The notes under the pieces were generated by a model, which had not been told where the DNA came from, searched no databases, and saw only the letters and a program-made list of their open reading frames with translations. 64,000 bases of DNA from Aphanomyces cochlioides (taxonomy: Eukaryota > Oomycota > Saprolegniomycetes > Saprolegniales > Verrucalvaceae): assembly GCA_019828595.1 (NCBI GenBank), contig JAHQRK010000016.1, forward strand, positions 682,001-746,000, read 5' to 3'. Shown here in pieces: positions 43,479 through 54,681 of this stretch (positions are counted from its first letter, which is position 1; every line of letters starts with the position of its first letter). The translations under genes were made by a program, and so were the position numbers.

Positions 43479-45350
43479 CTACTCTGTTTCATTATGTTTG
43501 TAACTTTCATTTTTTGATTGGCGGGATTTTTCTAAAACGACGAATCTAGGCCGACTGATTGGTCCACCAGAAAGCGCGTTCTTTTGTGTTTGATTGGCTA
43601 CTTTTTGCTCTTTGAGAGCCATCCTGAGTGTTGAGATATATGGCTTCAAACTTTTCGTCCTGAGCTAGCCAAGGACAAAGTCTTCCGCAGCACTTTCATT
43701 TTCGATTCTCTTCGCTCAATACACCTCGTGACACTCAACTAGAACCATGTCTCTGTCCCCAACCAGCTCGCATGAGCCGTCTGTCGTTCAATCCTCGTCC
43801 CGCTCAACCAGAAACCTCACTGACAGCGAGCGACTCTCCGTGTATCAACGACTGCTGGAAGTGTCCAATAATGGCCATGTCCAACCACAATCGGTTAACG
43901 AACTTGCTTCTATGTTCAAGTGCAACCGCAGAACAATCTTGCGCATTTGGAGCCGTGGACGAGCCTCCCATCACGATGGCCATGGCCCCGCCGATGTCAC
44001 GTCGAAAATTCGAGGTATAACCTGCTTAAATACATATTCTTATAAAATTTTGGAGACATAAATTTTGACGGGTAATCTAATATAGGAAATTGCGGAAAGA
44101 AGAAGAGATGGACCCAGGCACGAGTCGAAACCGCCATCAAGGCAGTCTCCCTGTACAAGCGCCAAACCTTGCGAACTCTTGCCGTTGCAACGAACATTTC
44201 TGCTGCTACGTTGCACCGTCACATGAAAACTTGCCCACGTTTCAAGGCTCGGACGAGCTACGTCAAACCTTTGTTGACTGAAGCCAACATAATGGCAAGG
44301 CTCAAGCACGCGTTGTCCTTCCTCCAACCTTTGCCAAGTGGAAACCAGAGCTTTGTCGACATGCACAGCTACGTTCATGTCGACGAGAAATGGTTCTACT
44401 TGGAAAAGGTGAAGAGGCGGTTTTACGTGTACGACGACGAAGAACTCCCGTCCAGCCAAGCGAAGTCGAAACGATTCATCACGAAGGTGATGTTTTTCGC
44501 CGCCGTTGCAAGACCAAGATTTGACTACCACATCAAGAAGTACTTCGATGGGAAGCTTGGAGTGTGGCCCTTTGTCGAGAAAATCCCTGCCAAGCGCGGA
44601 AGCAAGAACCGTCCAAGAGGCGCAATCATCACGTCACCTCAAATTGTTGACTCAAAAGTCTACGCCGACGCGATATTGACGAAGGTAGTACCAGCGATCA
44701 AGTCCAAATTTCCCGCTTGTGACCAACACAAAGGGGTCACCATACAGCAGGACAATTCTGGTCCGCACATGCGGGTTACGACAGAGCTGTTGCTGGCAAA
44801 CGGAATTGAAGGTATACAAGTCGCGAATCAACCTCCCAATAGTCCCGACTTCAATATCCTAGACTTAGGTTTCTTTAATGCTTTTCAAAGCCTGTAGTAC
44901 CAAAAGCATACTCGTTCAATTGAGGAGCTTATTGGTGCTGTAGAAACTGCGTTGTTGGAGCTACCAGTCGATACTCTCGCGAAAACTTTCGTTACTTTGC
45001 AAAAGGTACTCGAAATATCGATCTCGTTGAAAGGAAGCAACGAATATAAGCTCCCTCGCAAGACCAAGGACTTGCATTGCGATCACCCCGTTGTCATGTG
45101 CGACTCAGTTTCTTTCGAATCTGCCTTGGTCCACCTAAACTATCGACTTGGTGAAGAGGCTTTCCTTGAGCAGCAACTGACTGGAATTCACCAAAATCAG
45201 TAGTCTTGATAATATACTCTATTTTGATTTTATTTTCACACCCTTCTACTGTTTATTGAAGGTCATACTTTAATCAAGTCGAAATCAACAGAGCACTTAT
45301 ACTTTAATCAAGTGTATTTTCGAGTGGACAAACATAATGAAACAGAGTAG
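43479..45350. mobile_element. Mariner-type element nested in the Tc1-like element
   Basis: The 1,872-bp element has a perfect 23-bp inverted repeat starting CTACTCTGTTTCATTATG (43479-43501 and 45328-45350) and TA duplications at 43477-43478 and 45351-45352. CTAC/CTCC-type ends are seen in plant-like mariners. It contains a single transposase gene with one premature stop. Confidence 0.88.
43747..45203 (+). pseudogene. Mariner-like transposase, one premature stop
   Basis: Exon 1 is 43747-44014 and exon 2 starts at 44086 after a 71-nt intron. HTH region: VNELASMFKCNRRTILRIW and TLRTLAVATNISAATLHRH. Catalytic Asp residues lie in VHVDEKWFYLEK, IQQDNSGPH and NSPDFNILDLGFF, the last being the signature of plant-type mariners (a DDD rather than DDE triad). 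The spacing between the second and third Asp is 31 residues as read here. A TAG at 44895-44897 interrupts the frame just after the third Asp; the same frame then runs on to 45203. Confidence 0.85.
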
Positions 45351-45445
45351 TATCATTCTCCACTGGCTCTCTTGGATACTCTCGCGCGCTTTTTTAAAAA
45401 AGCGCGCGAACTTGACCATTCTTCTTTTGTCGCTCTTGCCGAACC

Positions 45446-46645
45446 ATGGATTCCTCAAGTGTATCATCTGCCGTATCGACTCCACCGCCGCCCTCACGTC
45501 GGGGAAAATACAAGAAAATTCGCTTGTCAGCCAAGAAGCGAATTCAAGCTTATCGTGAGAGCCGCGACTGGAAGGCTGTCGCGATTGCAAATGATGTGAA
45601 GCTCTCCAGCTGCCGGAACTTTCTCAACTTTGAAGAGATCGTGGAGAAAAAGCGTGGTGGGAACAAGCCCCGCATCCTCCCAGAGGAAAACCTCACAATG
45701 ATGGAATAATGGATAGAGGACGATCCACAGACAACACTAGAAGAAATGAAGTTGAGACTCGAAGGCCAGCACAACATCCACGTTTCCAACGCGACTATCC
45801 ATCGCGCGTTGATGGGCCGAGTCTACACATTCAAAGATTGCCATTACGACCCCTTACAAGCCAACTGTTTGCAAGTGAAACAAGCACGCCGAGATTACGT
45901 TGCAGAACTTCGTCGACTCAAAGCAGACGACAAAATTCCCATCTGGATCGACGAAACCAATTTTAACTTGTTTACAGCACGCACCAAAGGTCGCTCAAAA
46001 CGAGGAACGCGTGTGCGATCCATTCGACCTGCACCACAGAAGGGGCGAAATCTTCACATCATTGGAGCCATGTCAAGTGCTGGCTTCTTCTACGCAAAGC
46101 ATGCCCGAGGATCTTATACCAATTTGCGTGCTAACGACTGGTTGCGAGGAATGTTGCGATTTGCCAGTAATCACTTCCATGGCCTCAAAGACATTGTGGT
46201 TATTTGTGATAATGCCCCCTGCCACTCGAGGTACTGATATATGTCCTCCAGAAGCTGTATGAATTCTTTTCGAGTCGAACAAGTGTTTGAAGAGGACGAA
46301 TTTGTCGAGGCTACCCTTTTGCGCCTTAGCCCATATTCACCACAACTCAATCCAATTGAGAATTTGTGGTCTCAAGTCAAGTCTCGCGTCAAGACATTCC
46401 TTCGAGAATGTTTGGCGGCCTTCATGGGTCCACCTCCTGTGGATCCACAGATGACGTTGGATGAATTTCGTCTACAATACCTTGAGAATTGTGCGGAGCG
46501 TGCGCTGGCTGGTACGGTCATGCTCGTATCAATCTCATCTAGATATGTAGAGATCGATCCACTCCGAAACGATCGCTTCACTTACCGCCTCGACTGGTTC
46601 TATGGCCTTGCACAAGATTTGGCCGACATGCCAATCGGTGCGTAA
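45446..46645 (+). pseudogene. Tc1-like transposase of the outer element, broken
   Basis: The frame starts at ATG 45446 with an HTH (KKRIQAYRESRDWKAVAIAND). An in-frame TAA at 45707-45709 separates it from the catalytic part: IPIWIDETNFNLF (first Asp), IVVICDNAPCHS (second Asp) and YSPQLNPIENLWSQVK (Glu), a DDE triad of the IS630-Tc1 type. A second disruption at 46229-46275 (TGA, possibly a mis-assigned intron) lies between the second Asp and the Glu. Confidence 0.8.
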
Positions 46646-47010
46646 GGACTCTCGCATCATTCATGTTTTTCTTTCTCTTCCAAATCAAACTGTCGTTCAA
46701 CTCATTTCAATTATCGATGAGTCATTTGTCTGAATGTTGGTTTAATTTCATATACCCTTGGTGAAATCCAAATGTTGTTGGTTGCGTTCGAATTAAATCA
46801 AAGGATCATTGTCTAAATCCATTGAACGTTGAGGTTCTTATTGAACATTGGTGGACTCCCAAAATAGCACAAATCACAGATCTGTGTTATATTTATGTTC
46901 GTTGTATGATTGGATTCTACGTTCGGCATGTGTTTGAGTTCAGTGCGGATGCCATCCAAAAAACACAATGCCAAATCCGGTGGCAACCAAACACATTGTC
47001 TTCGTCAGCG

Positions 47011-48261
47011 ATGGCGGTGACTAAATGGCTGTGGCTGTGCACTCACATATCATCAGAGATCGAAGAGCAGCAGAATCGTCTTCGTCTGGCTTGTATGCTG
47101 CGTCTGCGAATGATGATTAGAAGGCGAAACAAGGTTCGAACTCAGTGACATTCCATGGCATCTAACTTCACACACAGATTCATTCAACAGCTCTTGCACA
47201 TGGCTCCTCAATTCCTTGGCATGTCATGTACGCCAGTAAACACAACGAGAGTTTCGTTGCCACAACAAGCTTGAATGTGGACGCTTTTGAGAAACTTTTA
47301 AGCGTGTTCTCAAAGAAATACATTGTCAAGTCGGGTCCTGGTACTTCATACTAGATTAGAGTATGAAGTATCACAGCTAATAGGGAAACGAGGACGACCA
47401 CCAAGATTTACTCACAAACATGCCATTCAAGCTTGACTCTTGCATTCCTATGCGGCTTCAGTTGAGATCAAGACATTAAGTGAGCTCTTCGGCATCCCCC
47501 CCTCAACAATGTCGCGTGTGATGTGCAGAAGCTGTCATGCTTGAAATTCTCCGTGAGATTCCACTGGCGAGAATTGAATTCCCTGACCATAATACCCAAC
47601 AATCATGGGCCAATGCCTGTGCAGCGCGAGAACCAAATGCTCCCAAGATAGCGTTCTTCTTGGACGGCAAAACTACGACGTTCAGGAGCCCAATCGAGAG
47701 ACATTCAAAACGCTTATTACAATGGTAGACGTAGATACAACATGAAGAACTTATAACATTATAGGGTGGTTGCATTCGACCTATGTGACTGGTGTATTGC
47801 TTTACAGTGTGGATGGTACATTAGTGTGGGGGCACCACAACTTCCCTGGTTTGTGGAACGACGGTGAAATGAGTAAACCTTTGCAGGAAATGCTTAAACA
47901 ACCCGGAGTATTGGCACCAGGGGTAGCGGTTGCGGCAGACTCTGCCTTCCCAGTTAGCAATGGGAATTTCCAACGTATTGTTACTCCGTTGAAAAAAGGA
48001 GACTTAGCCAGAGCGTCTCCAGAGTATCGAGAAGCTATGATTGTTGTCAGCAACACTATAACCTCCCTTCGACAAGCTGCGGAACGGGGGATGGGATCAG
48101 CCCCGAAAGTATATCGATCACTAATGCTACCACTACCATTTGACCCTCAACTCAGGGCTCGCCGGCTAGCAGTGATATACCGCTTGTACAACTACCGAGT
48201 GAGAACTACAGAAATTAGTCAAATCCGTTCTGTCTTCCAACCAACTCTAGCTCTAGATTAG
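47011..48261 (+). pseudogene. Harbinger-like DDE transposase with several stops
   Basis: Exon 1 is 47011-47133; after a 44-nt intron the frame resumes at 47178 (IHSTALAHGSSIPWHVMYAS). Stops interrupt it around 47352-47380 (beside a hairpin) and at the TGA near 47431. HTH: TLSELFGIPPSTMSRVM. Catalytic region: KIAFFLDGKT, SVDGTLVWGHHNFPG, VAADSAFPV and RQAAERGMGS, in DDE order. The last 164 codons (from ~47770) are intact. The type is the short fungal/oomycete Harbinger-like clade rather than the family at 13477. Confidence 0.78.
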
Positions 48262-48267
48262 ATTAAT

Positions 48268-48690
48268 TTAATTCGAATCACTGGGCATGCCCATTAGCTT
48301 TGACATTAATGCCATCATAAGCATATCATGTTTCTCTTCTCGCTTACGGCGCTCACGGTCTCTTTCTTCTTTGTCTAATATGTCTTGAAGGTGTTGTTCA
48401 GCTTGTTCAATACGCCACAGGTGATCTCTTTCGTCCATTTTCATCATCATGGCGAGAATCGAATCATTTGGCGCAGGAGAAGGTTGGGAACACAGTCTCC
48501 CTTGTCATGGAAGTTAGAACCATCAAGGTATAGGAGCTCACCAATTGCAGCATCAAGAGAGAAGCGACGTCTGCCCGAAAGGCTTGAGTTCCTCAACGAG
48601 TTCCAGCAGTCGTCTTGTTTCACCAGGAATGAAATTTCGCGAGTTGTTGCAGGTCTTACGCTGTCGCTCCATGAACTGTCAAGCAAGAAG
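48268..48690 (-). pseudogene. Harbinger accessory protein remnant
   Basis: On the minus strand a Met at about 48672 begins MERQRKTCNNSRNFIPGETR and RLLELVEELKPFG, a typical partner-protein N terminus, then shifts frame. The C-terminal frame (to 48268) encodes a coiled coil (RIEQAEQHLQDILDKEERDR). The gene is convergent with its transposase, separated by 6 nt. Confidence 0.6.
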
Positions 48691-49115
48691 AATGGTGGAA
48701 TGAGCTTGACTTTGCGATGTGCACATCTGCGACGGTGCCTATTACTGCTTTTTGTCGCGTGTGCCTATCTCTTGCACGCATAAATGTTTGATCCTGAAAA
48801 CAGACTAGTGAGACAAAGTCTGTGTATTGAAGGCGTTTATGTCGATTTTGTGTGAAAAGTTGATGCTTGGTATGTGTAACCTGTGTAACGTTTTATTTGT
48901 GTTCATGTCATTTTTGGGAGTCCACCATTCGTTTGAAAAGTCTGAATTCTTTTGTAAATCAATTGCAAAAAGGTGTATTATTAACCATCGTCTCAGCAGT
49001 ATTCACTCGTGTAAGATCCTTCTCTCTATTCCGCCTAGATTTGCCTCTAAGTTGATGAGCTACCAAGGCATCCTCCTCCCTCTTGACGCCCTTGAGGGGG
49101 AACCAAGAGGGGGAG

Positions 49116-50438
49116 ATGGCCTCCGTGGGGACCGATCTTGCCGTCTCTCTATTCCTGACAACCCTGATTGTCGTTCCACCACGAAACGACGCGATGATCA
49201 AACGCACAGAGACGAAGAGCAAGCCATCGACCACCAAGAGGAAGGATGCGATCAACCAAAAGTTAGATCGGTCGACCAACCGGGCCATCATCCACGCCTT
49301 CCGGTCTGCCTTTGTCGCGCTGGATGTGATTCAAGAGATGAACGCCAGTCCGGCATTTACGACGTCGGCGACGTGCAACGACTCGGCGAATGTCTTTGTC
49401 GCGCTCACGTCGTACTCGATCTCCCTCGAGATGGATGCTCGGTTGAAACAAACTCTTCCCTTTGGCAGCACGACTCGGTCCTCTCGTGTTCCATCAGCCA
49501 GCGCTCTATCCTATTCACTGCAGCTGAAACCTTCAGGTACGTTGGCGAGCTTGAGCTAGCCTTAGATTGTGTAGCCTGGCACTTGGTCGACTCGACGACA
49601 GACGGCACGGACTTGGCTGTCTATCAATACAATGATGTCTGGCATCCAACGCTGCTTGCGATCGTTTGGAAAGACGGCCTTCAAGTCCAAAGGTACACGA
49701 AGAGTCCTTGTAGCTTTGCAGCCGTCGATCGCTCTGTAGCTTGTACGCGATCTACTCGATTCCACGAGTGACAGCATCGCTCCTGTCGAGACCAGCGACG
49801 ACGTTGACGGACGACGTCGATCCAAACTTTGGCTTGGCAGGATACACCGTCGCGGTCAGCTTGCGGACGCTAGATCAAGTCGCTTGGGAGTTTGAAGGCT
49901 ATGCCGTCGACTTTCCCCAGCCGGCGCGTGGAGCCAATGAAACCCACGCGGTCCTTTTGGAGACTCATGTAGCTTACTCTCGCTGTTCTTTCTTGAAACT
50001 TGGACGGCTAGGGAGCCATGCGAGACAAATGCCGCGTCCTGCAAGGCACAGACACGCTTTCGCTTCGAACGCTCGCCTTTTCAACCAAAGCCACCAACTC
50101 GATCATCGTCGACGTCGCCGTGTGGGATTTCGACCAAACTCTGCGCTGGTGTACGTGTCGTACCATGAATTTCTGTCGAGCTGACAGTCGAGTTGGTTGT
50201 AGCCTCGTCGCGATGCATCCAGTACGCCAAGCTGAGCTCTGTTCGCCCTGAGGTCGTTGATCTCGACGTCTCCAAAGCTTGCGAGGCCATCGAGCTCGTC
50301 TACACGGGAGCCCTCGAAGGCTCAGTGCGCATTGGCTTGAATCGCTTCAAGGCAAAGACGGTTGTCACGGCGTTGGACGTCTCCCTGTCGACAAAGTTCA
50401 TCAACGCAACGTTTGGTACGTCGTACGGCTTGGACTAG
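49116..50438 (+). CDS. Uncharacterised protein, five exons
   Basis: Exons 49116-49536, 49575-49692, 49740-49968, 50012-50150 and 50203-50438 encode 380 aa in continuous frame, with introns of 38-52 nt. The N terminus (DLAVSLFLTTLIVVPP) is hydrophobic but followed by a basic stretch, so it is a weak signal or anchor. The rest is Ser/Thr/Val/Asp-rich beta-type sequence (VWHPTLLAIVWKDG; LAGYTVAVSLRTLDQVAWEF; NSIIVDVAVWDFDQTLRW), suggesting several beta sandwiches. No family was recognised. The stop codon is 27 nt from that of the convergent TatD gene, so the 3' ends probably overlap. Confidence 0.75.
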
Positions 50439-50465
50439 ACAGTAAAAGTTGAGTTGGTTTACAAG

Positions 50466-51344
50466 TCATTCCGCGTCAACTAGCTGAAATGCCGCTTGAG
50501 CATTTGCTCGGACTTGTCTAACCATGTCGTCCGGCGACGTGCTCCGACAAACTGCAACGGAATCGACAGCTAGTGACACCACCGCGGGCTCGTTGTGTGG
50601 AATGGCGTGGACAGCGTGATCCGCCAAAGCATCGTCCGTCGGACGCTGATCGGGAGCGTCCGTTTCGAGGAGAATGCGGTGGTCTGGCGCGGTGGCCAGA
50701 ATCGCCTGCTGCTTCTCTGACGGCGTGAGGCATTGCTTGGCCGTGAATGAAAAGTAGACCGGGAACGGGAGCTTTCCAAATGCCCGAACCATCTCCAGCG
50801 GTCCTGAAAAGGAATGCAGCACGACATGAGGGACTCGGACGGAGTGAAGCTGCTCGAGAACTCGACCGTGCGCTCCAACGCAGTGGATGACAACAGGACG
50901 CTGGAGTTCTTGCGCGAGGTGGAGCTGGTCGACGAATGCGCGCTCCTGGACGTCAATTGGAACTTGTTTGCCTCGTTTGCTCTTACAGAGACCAATCTCC
51001 CCAACCTAGAGAGCAGTCAGGCAGGCCATGGAGAAAAGTGGGAAGTACGAGACCATTGCACTCGGAAACACGCCGAGGATCCGACGAAGCGACATCAAAT
51101 ACGACGGTGAGGCGTCTCCTGCATACCACGGATGCAGTCCAAACGCCGGCAAGACCGCCACGTCGCGGTCTGGCCATTGGATCGTTTCGTACTCTGCCCA
51201 CTCGGCTTCATTGCACGAACACGTGGCAATGTGCGTGACGCCGTACGCTGCAGCGCGCTCAAACACGTGGGAAATGGACGATCGCAGTCGCGGGTCTTGA
51301 AGGTGGCAATGCGCATCGATCAGTTGATGTCGTCCTGCTTGCAT
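50466..51344 (-). CDS. tatD: TatD-family metal-dependent deoxyribonuclease
   Basis: Two exons (51344-51054 and 51005-50466, 48-nt intron) encode 276 aa. TatD nucleases are TIM barrels with a two-metal centre and 3'-5' exonuclease activity on DNA. The ligands are visible: LIDAHCHL near residue 10, Glu in VGEIGL (about 100), His in VVIHCVG (138), His in VLHSFSG (161) and Asp in LLETDAPDQ (213). Length and motif order are normal. The start is the ATG directly before QAGRHQLIDAHCH. No targeting peptide is seen. Confidence 0.9.
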
Positions 51345-51926
51345 CTTTCTTCTGGTTGGCTCGTCGTCAATGAGACAACGTCCAACCACGATCAACCTGA
51401 AGCCACTGACAATCCAACAGCAAGGAGGTCGTGGCAAGGAGAGATTTCTTGACTCTATTGACTCCACATTATATGCTCGCAAGGCTCCTCGAAGTTCCGT
51501 CGATATCGGTCTATCCCATGTCGACGATAGAAGAGTGGGGGAAGTTCTCGTAGACAGAGGGGAAGGACAAGCTCGCAGCTCTTCCCACTCAGCACTTCAA
51601 GCTGCCCACTGAGGTTGTCTTTGCCGTGTGCGTGAAGACACGTTGTAGTCTTTGGAAATTGCGAGGTTGACGGGGGGGGTTGGGGGCAACATGCCCACGG
51701 TCGAGGCGAACGAAGGGGGAGGATGTTGGGCCGCCCCTCACTCGACAAATCTTTGCTTTCATGACGAGGGGAAGACACAGTTGACGCATGGAACCCTTGT
51801 CTATTGCTATATTTTCTGTGGTTATGGCTGGCTAGCTAGCTCTATCATCAGTGTGGTCTCGCAACTTGGGCTGGACGTCCGTCGGTTGGCTTCTATGTAC
51901 TTCTACTTGGATTTGAAATGGAGAGT
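51345..51926. other. Intergenic, no supported gene
   Basis: Between the 5' end of tatD and the 3' end of the ankyrin-FYVE-TPR gene. It contains a G-run of eight at about 51672. No coding frame is supported. Confidence 0.4.
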
Positions 51927-53499
51927 TTAAAATTCAGCGGTCGCAGTGCCAAAGTCTTCTTCACTGCTTTCGTCGTCGATGTGCGAGAGATGGCCCAACG
52001 CTTGTTGGAACACTTCGAGGGCGCCGTCCGAGTCGCCCTTGGCGTGGAGCACTTTGCCCAGCAGCGTGTAGATCTTTTGTCTTTGTTCGTCTGGGCTGAC
52101 AACGATTGCCTACTCGTCGACGTGTTAGATTGAGTGCATTGGAGGGATAGGCACCTCGCGCAAGACAACTTCTGCGCCGTCCAAGTCTCCTGATGCGTGA
52201 AGAGCCTTGCCCAAGTCGTACATGGCCGTTGGGTTAGTTTTCAGCGCCAAACTTCGGCGGAGTTCCAAGATGGCCGACGAATGGTTACCCTTCTCAGCAA
52301 GAGCAATGCCTACAGAGCAATGAGCGTCGACTGAATGACAATCACGGGAGGTACCGAGGAGATGCTGCGTCTGTGCGACGTCTAGGACAGCTTCGGGAGT
52401 CTGTAGATAAAGCACAGTGTCAAAGTTTGTTTTGTCGGCGGACAGCGTACCAGCGACGAACTCGTGTTGGGTGATTGTGAAGCTGCGAGCTGTTCCTGGA
52501 GCAGCGCTTTGGTCCGGTTGAGCGTCTGGATGGATTCTTGGAGGAGATCCATCTCATGGACCGACTCTGAGGACGTTCTGGAGCCTCATTGAGTCAATCA
52601 TTCCTAGGCGAGGCATCGTCGTACCGTGTGGTTGTGTCGGAGGGGGCTTCAAGATCACGAAGTCGTGCGAGTGCTCTGTGTTGCTGAATCCAACGCGAGT
52701 TCTTGGAGCTAGTCGGCTTGAGGAAATCTTCCGTCTGCGATCGAATTCGACGCTGGTTGCGGCTCGAAGTGAGTGTATTGGCACTGACGCCAGGACCATC
52801 GGGGTTGAACTCCTCAAAGCAAGCCGCGCATACTCTAAAATTCACTGAGAATGCGAAGTCAACCTGGACAAACCGTTGAAGCGTCTGTAATCCCAAGTGT
52901 GGAAGGGCCATGCGCCCCCGCGAGTGCAGATTGCAAACGGAGATACCGCATCCTCGGCAATGGTGGCGCGATCGGAACGGTCCAAACTTGGCATGGCATA
53001 CATGGCACACTTTGTCGTGATGCCATCGTGGGGGTACTTGTACACTCCAGCTGGAGCTGCTACTTGAGCGCGACAGCGAGAGGACAGATTCAGCCGAGAG
53101 TCGTCGCGGAAACTCGTATTCAATGTGGAGGACGTCGCAGAGATCGAGTGGTGCTGCCATTTTCCGTGCCATATCGCCTGCCGTTTCTCCACCCGCCGTG
53201 CGTTCATCCAGGCCTTCAGGATATGCATTTAGAATGGCTTCCACGATCGGGATGTCGATTTCAGCTTTGACTGCAATGTGCAATGGGAGCATGCCAGCCG
53301 AATTCTTGGTTCGCACGGCGGCTGGGAACACTTGAATCAATGCCTCGACAACTTCCAAAGTCACGGACGCATCTGTGCACGCCCAATGGAGCGGCAGCAT
53401 GCCGTACTCGTCGCATTCCTGGGCGGCCGTCGGCTGCTGCTTGATGAATTCCTGGAGCTCCGCCCACGCCGATCGCTCCGCGAGTTCAATCGCACTCAT
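51927..53499 (-). CDS. Ankyrin-FYVE-TPR protein
   Basis: Five exons (53499-52625, 52577-52451, 52400-52355, 52309-52155, 52109-51927) encode 461 aa in one frame. Residues 1-110 are ankyrin repeats (GMLPLHWACTDASVTLEVVEAL; GMLPLHIAVKAEIDIPIVEAI). Residues ~165-245 are a canonical FYVE finger: CHVC, then RSRHHCRGCG, CNLH and CAAC, the RHHCRxCG form that binds PI3P. A Ser-rich linker and coiled coil (MDLLQESIQTLNRTKALLQEQ) lead to at least two TPR units (NPTAMYDLGKALHASGDLDGA; IYTLLGKVLHAKGDSDGALEV). An endosomal scaffold is the likely role by domain content. The start is the first ATG. Confidence 0.88.
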
Positions 53500-54681
53500 C
53501 TTGGTAAATGAAATAGCGACATCCCCATCAGTGGGACAAACCTGGTTAAAAACCCTCTACCGTCACAAATAGACGCGTTTTAAGGGTTGTTCCTCAGCCA
53601 TTCAGAGAGTTTTGCATCGTCTTGACCAAACTCCAAGTCAACATCGACAACAAACTTCTCAAGCGCATCTTCAGAGCCCAACGAGTTGGCACTCGACGAC
53701 ATCTCGCAGCCATGAACCAGCTACGATTTTGAGAGCTTAAATCCCCTATCTTGCTACTTTACTACCCCACTGAATTAACAGAATTGATAGCTTTGCCCAC
53801 CATTTCAATCGATCCCCCTTGCTAAAGGGGGGCTCGTTTCTCGAAATCATAGTAAGAAAGGATAAGGAGCAACCTCTACGTATGCATGGATTTGACTGTT
53901 GGGTCATCATTCACAGCATGGTTATCTTCTCTTCCATCAAGTCTATTGTATCGCCCCCTTCAAAATTGTATACAGTACCAAGGTTTCACACGGCTTTGGA
54001 CCATATTACGAAGACAAAAAAGCGTTGAGGCACCAGATTGCTCCACCGACGTCAATTTCCCAAGAGCTGAGTGGGGGAGCTGGTTCATTTCCTCGAAATA
54101 GCGATAAGATAGGATACGGACGACTAGATAATGTAAACACATTACAAAATAAACCTCGTTGAACAAACGAGAAATGTTGTCAATCATCCCCCTGTTCAAA
54201 TTTTGCTCGGCAAGGAGTCTCGGAACGTTTTCCACGCAATCAAGACCACTGCACGCATGCAAGGCATGCATAAAACTCTATCGACATATTTCTTTGGACA
54301 ATCAACCAAGCATTGCAACTGCATATTACAAACCTGTGGGTTGTCACGTTAAACTTAAACCAAGTACGTTAAACGTTTAACGTATCGCGAATTGGGCAGA
54401 AAGTCAGACTTTATCCATGTTTGTCCCAAATGGGAAAAACCCAGTAACTTGGCAGAGAGTTTGAAATGGCAGGACGACGTGGATGTTGATGGCCCCCATG
54501 TAATTCCGACCGAGATCGAATCTCGAGCGCCATCGTGGCGGAATTCCATCAATCCAATGCTTAAACTACGATGGAAATCGCCCGTAGTTGCTACAATTCC
54601 GTGCATAAAAAAACGAGCGAGGACGACAATTCACGAACAGTGTGATGGAAGTTTGGTGGTCGAAACGACACTTTTTCAACC
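53500..54681. other. Intergenic between divergent genes, no supported gene
   Basis: About 1.2 kb upstream of both the ankyrin-FYVE-TPR gene (minus) and the DUF445 gene (plus). A perfect 20-bp palindrome (TACGTTAAAC/GTTTAACGTA) lies at 54365-54384. Short frames lack support. Confidence 0.45.

Larger units (their letters stand above)
43312..46838. mobile_element. Tc1-like element with ~148-bp inverted repeats, split by a mariner
   Basis: Long inverted repeats (about 43316-43463 and 46691-46838, including CAATGGATTTAGACAATGATC) are flanked by TA at 43310-43311 and 46839-46840. Its own transposase is at 45446-46645. A second transposon (43479-45350) inserted into a TA between the left repeat and the gene, so the outer element is inactive as a unit. 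Without the insert it would be about 1.65 kb. Confidence 0.85.
46850..48926. mobile_element. Harbinger-like element, decayed, abutting the Tc1 element
   Basis: Inverted termini GGTGGACTCCCAAAAT at 46850 and its complement ending at 48926 are flanked by ATT (46847-46849 and 48927-48929). It holds a broken transposase on the plus strand and a convergent broken DNA-binding partner on the minus strand. Its left end lies 11 bp from the right end of the Tc1-like element. Confidence 0.78.

Noticed and set aside
3163..46249. Several 21-24 nt GT...AG segments (at about 3163, 7870, 8362, 23714, 46229) as ultra-short introns
   Set aside because: Each can remove a stop or restore frame, but such pairs are common by chance. 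The ankyrin case is explained as well or better by a 76-nt intron, and most others lie in decayed mobile elements.
48827..49771. 314-codon plus-strand frame over the five-exon gene
   Set aside because: It lies in another phase and crosses several introns; the spliced frame from 49116 has consistent splice signals and composition.
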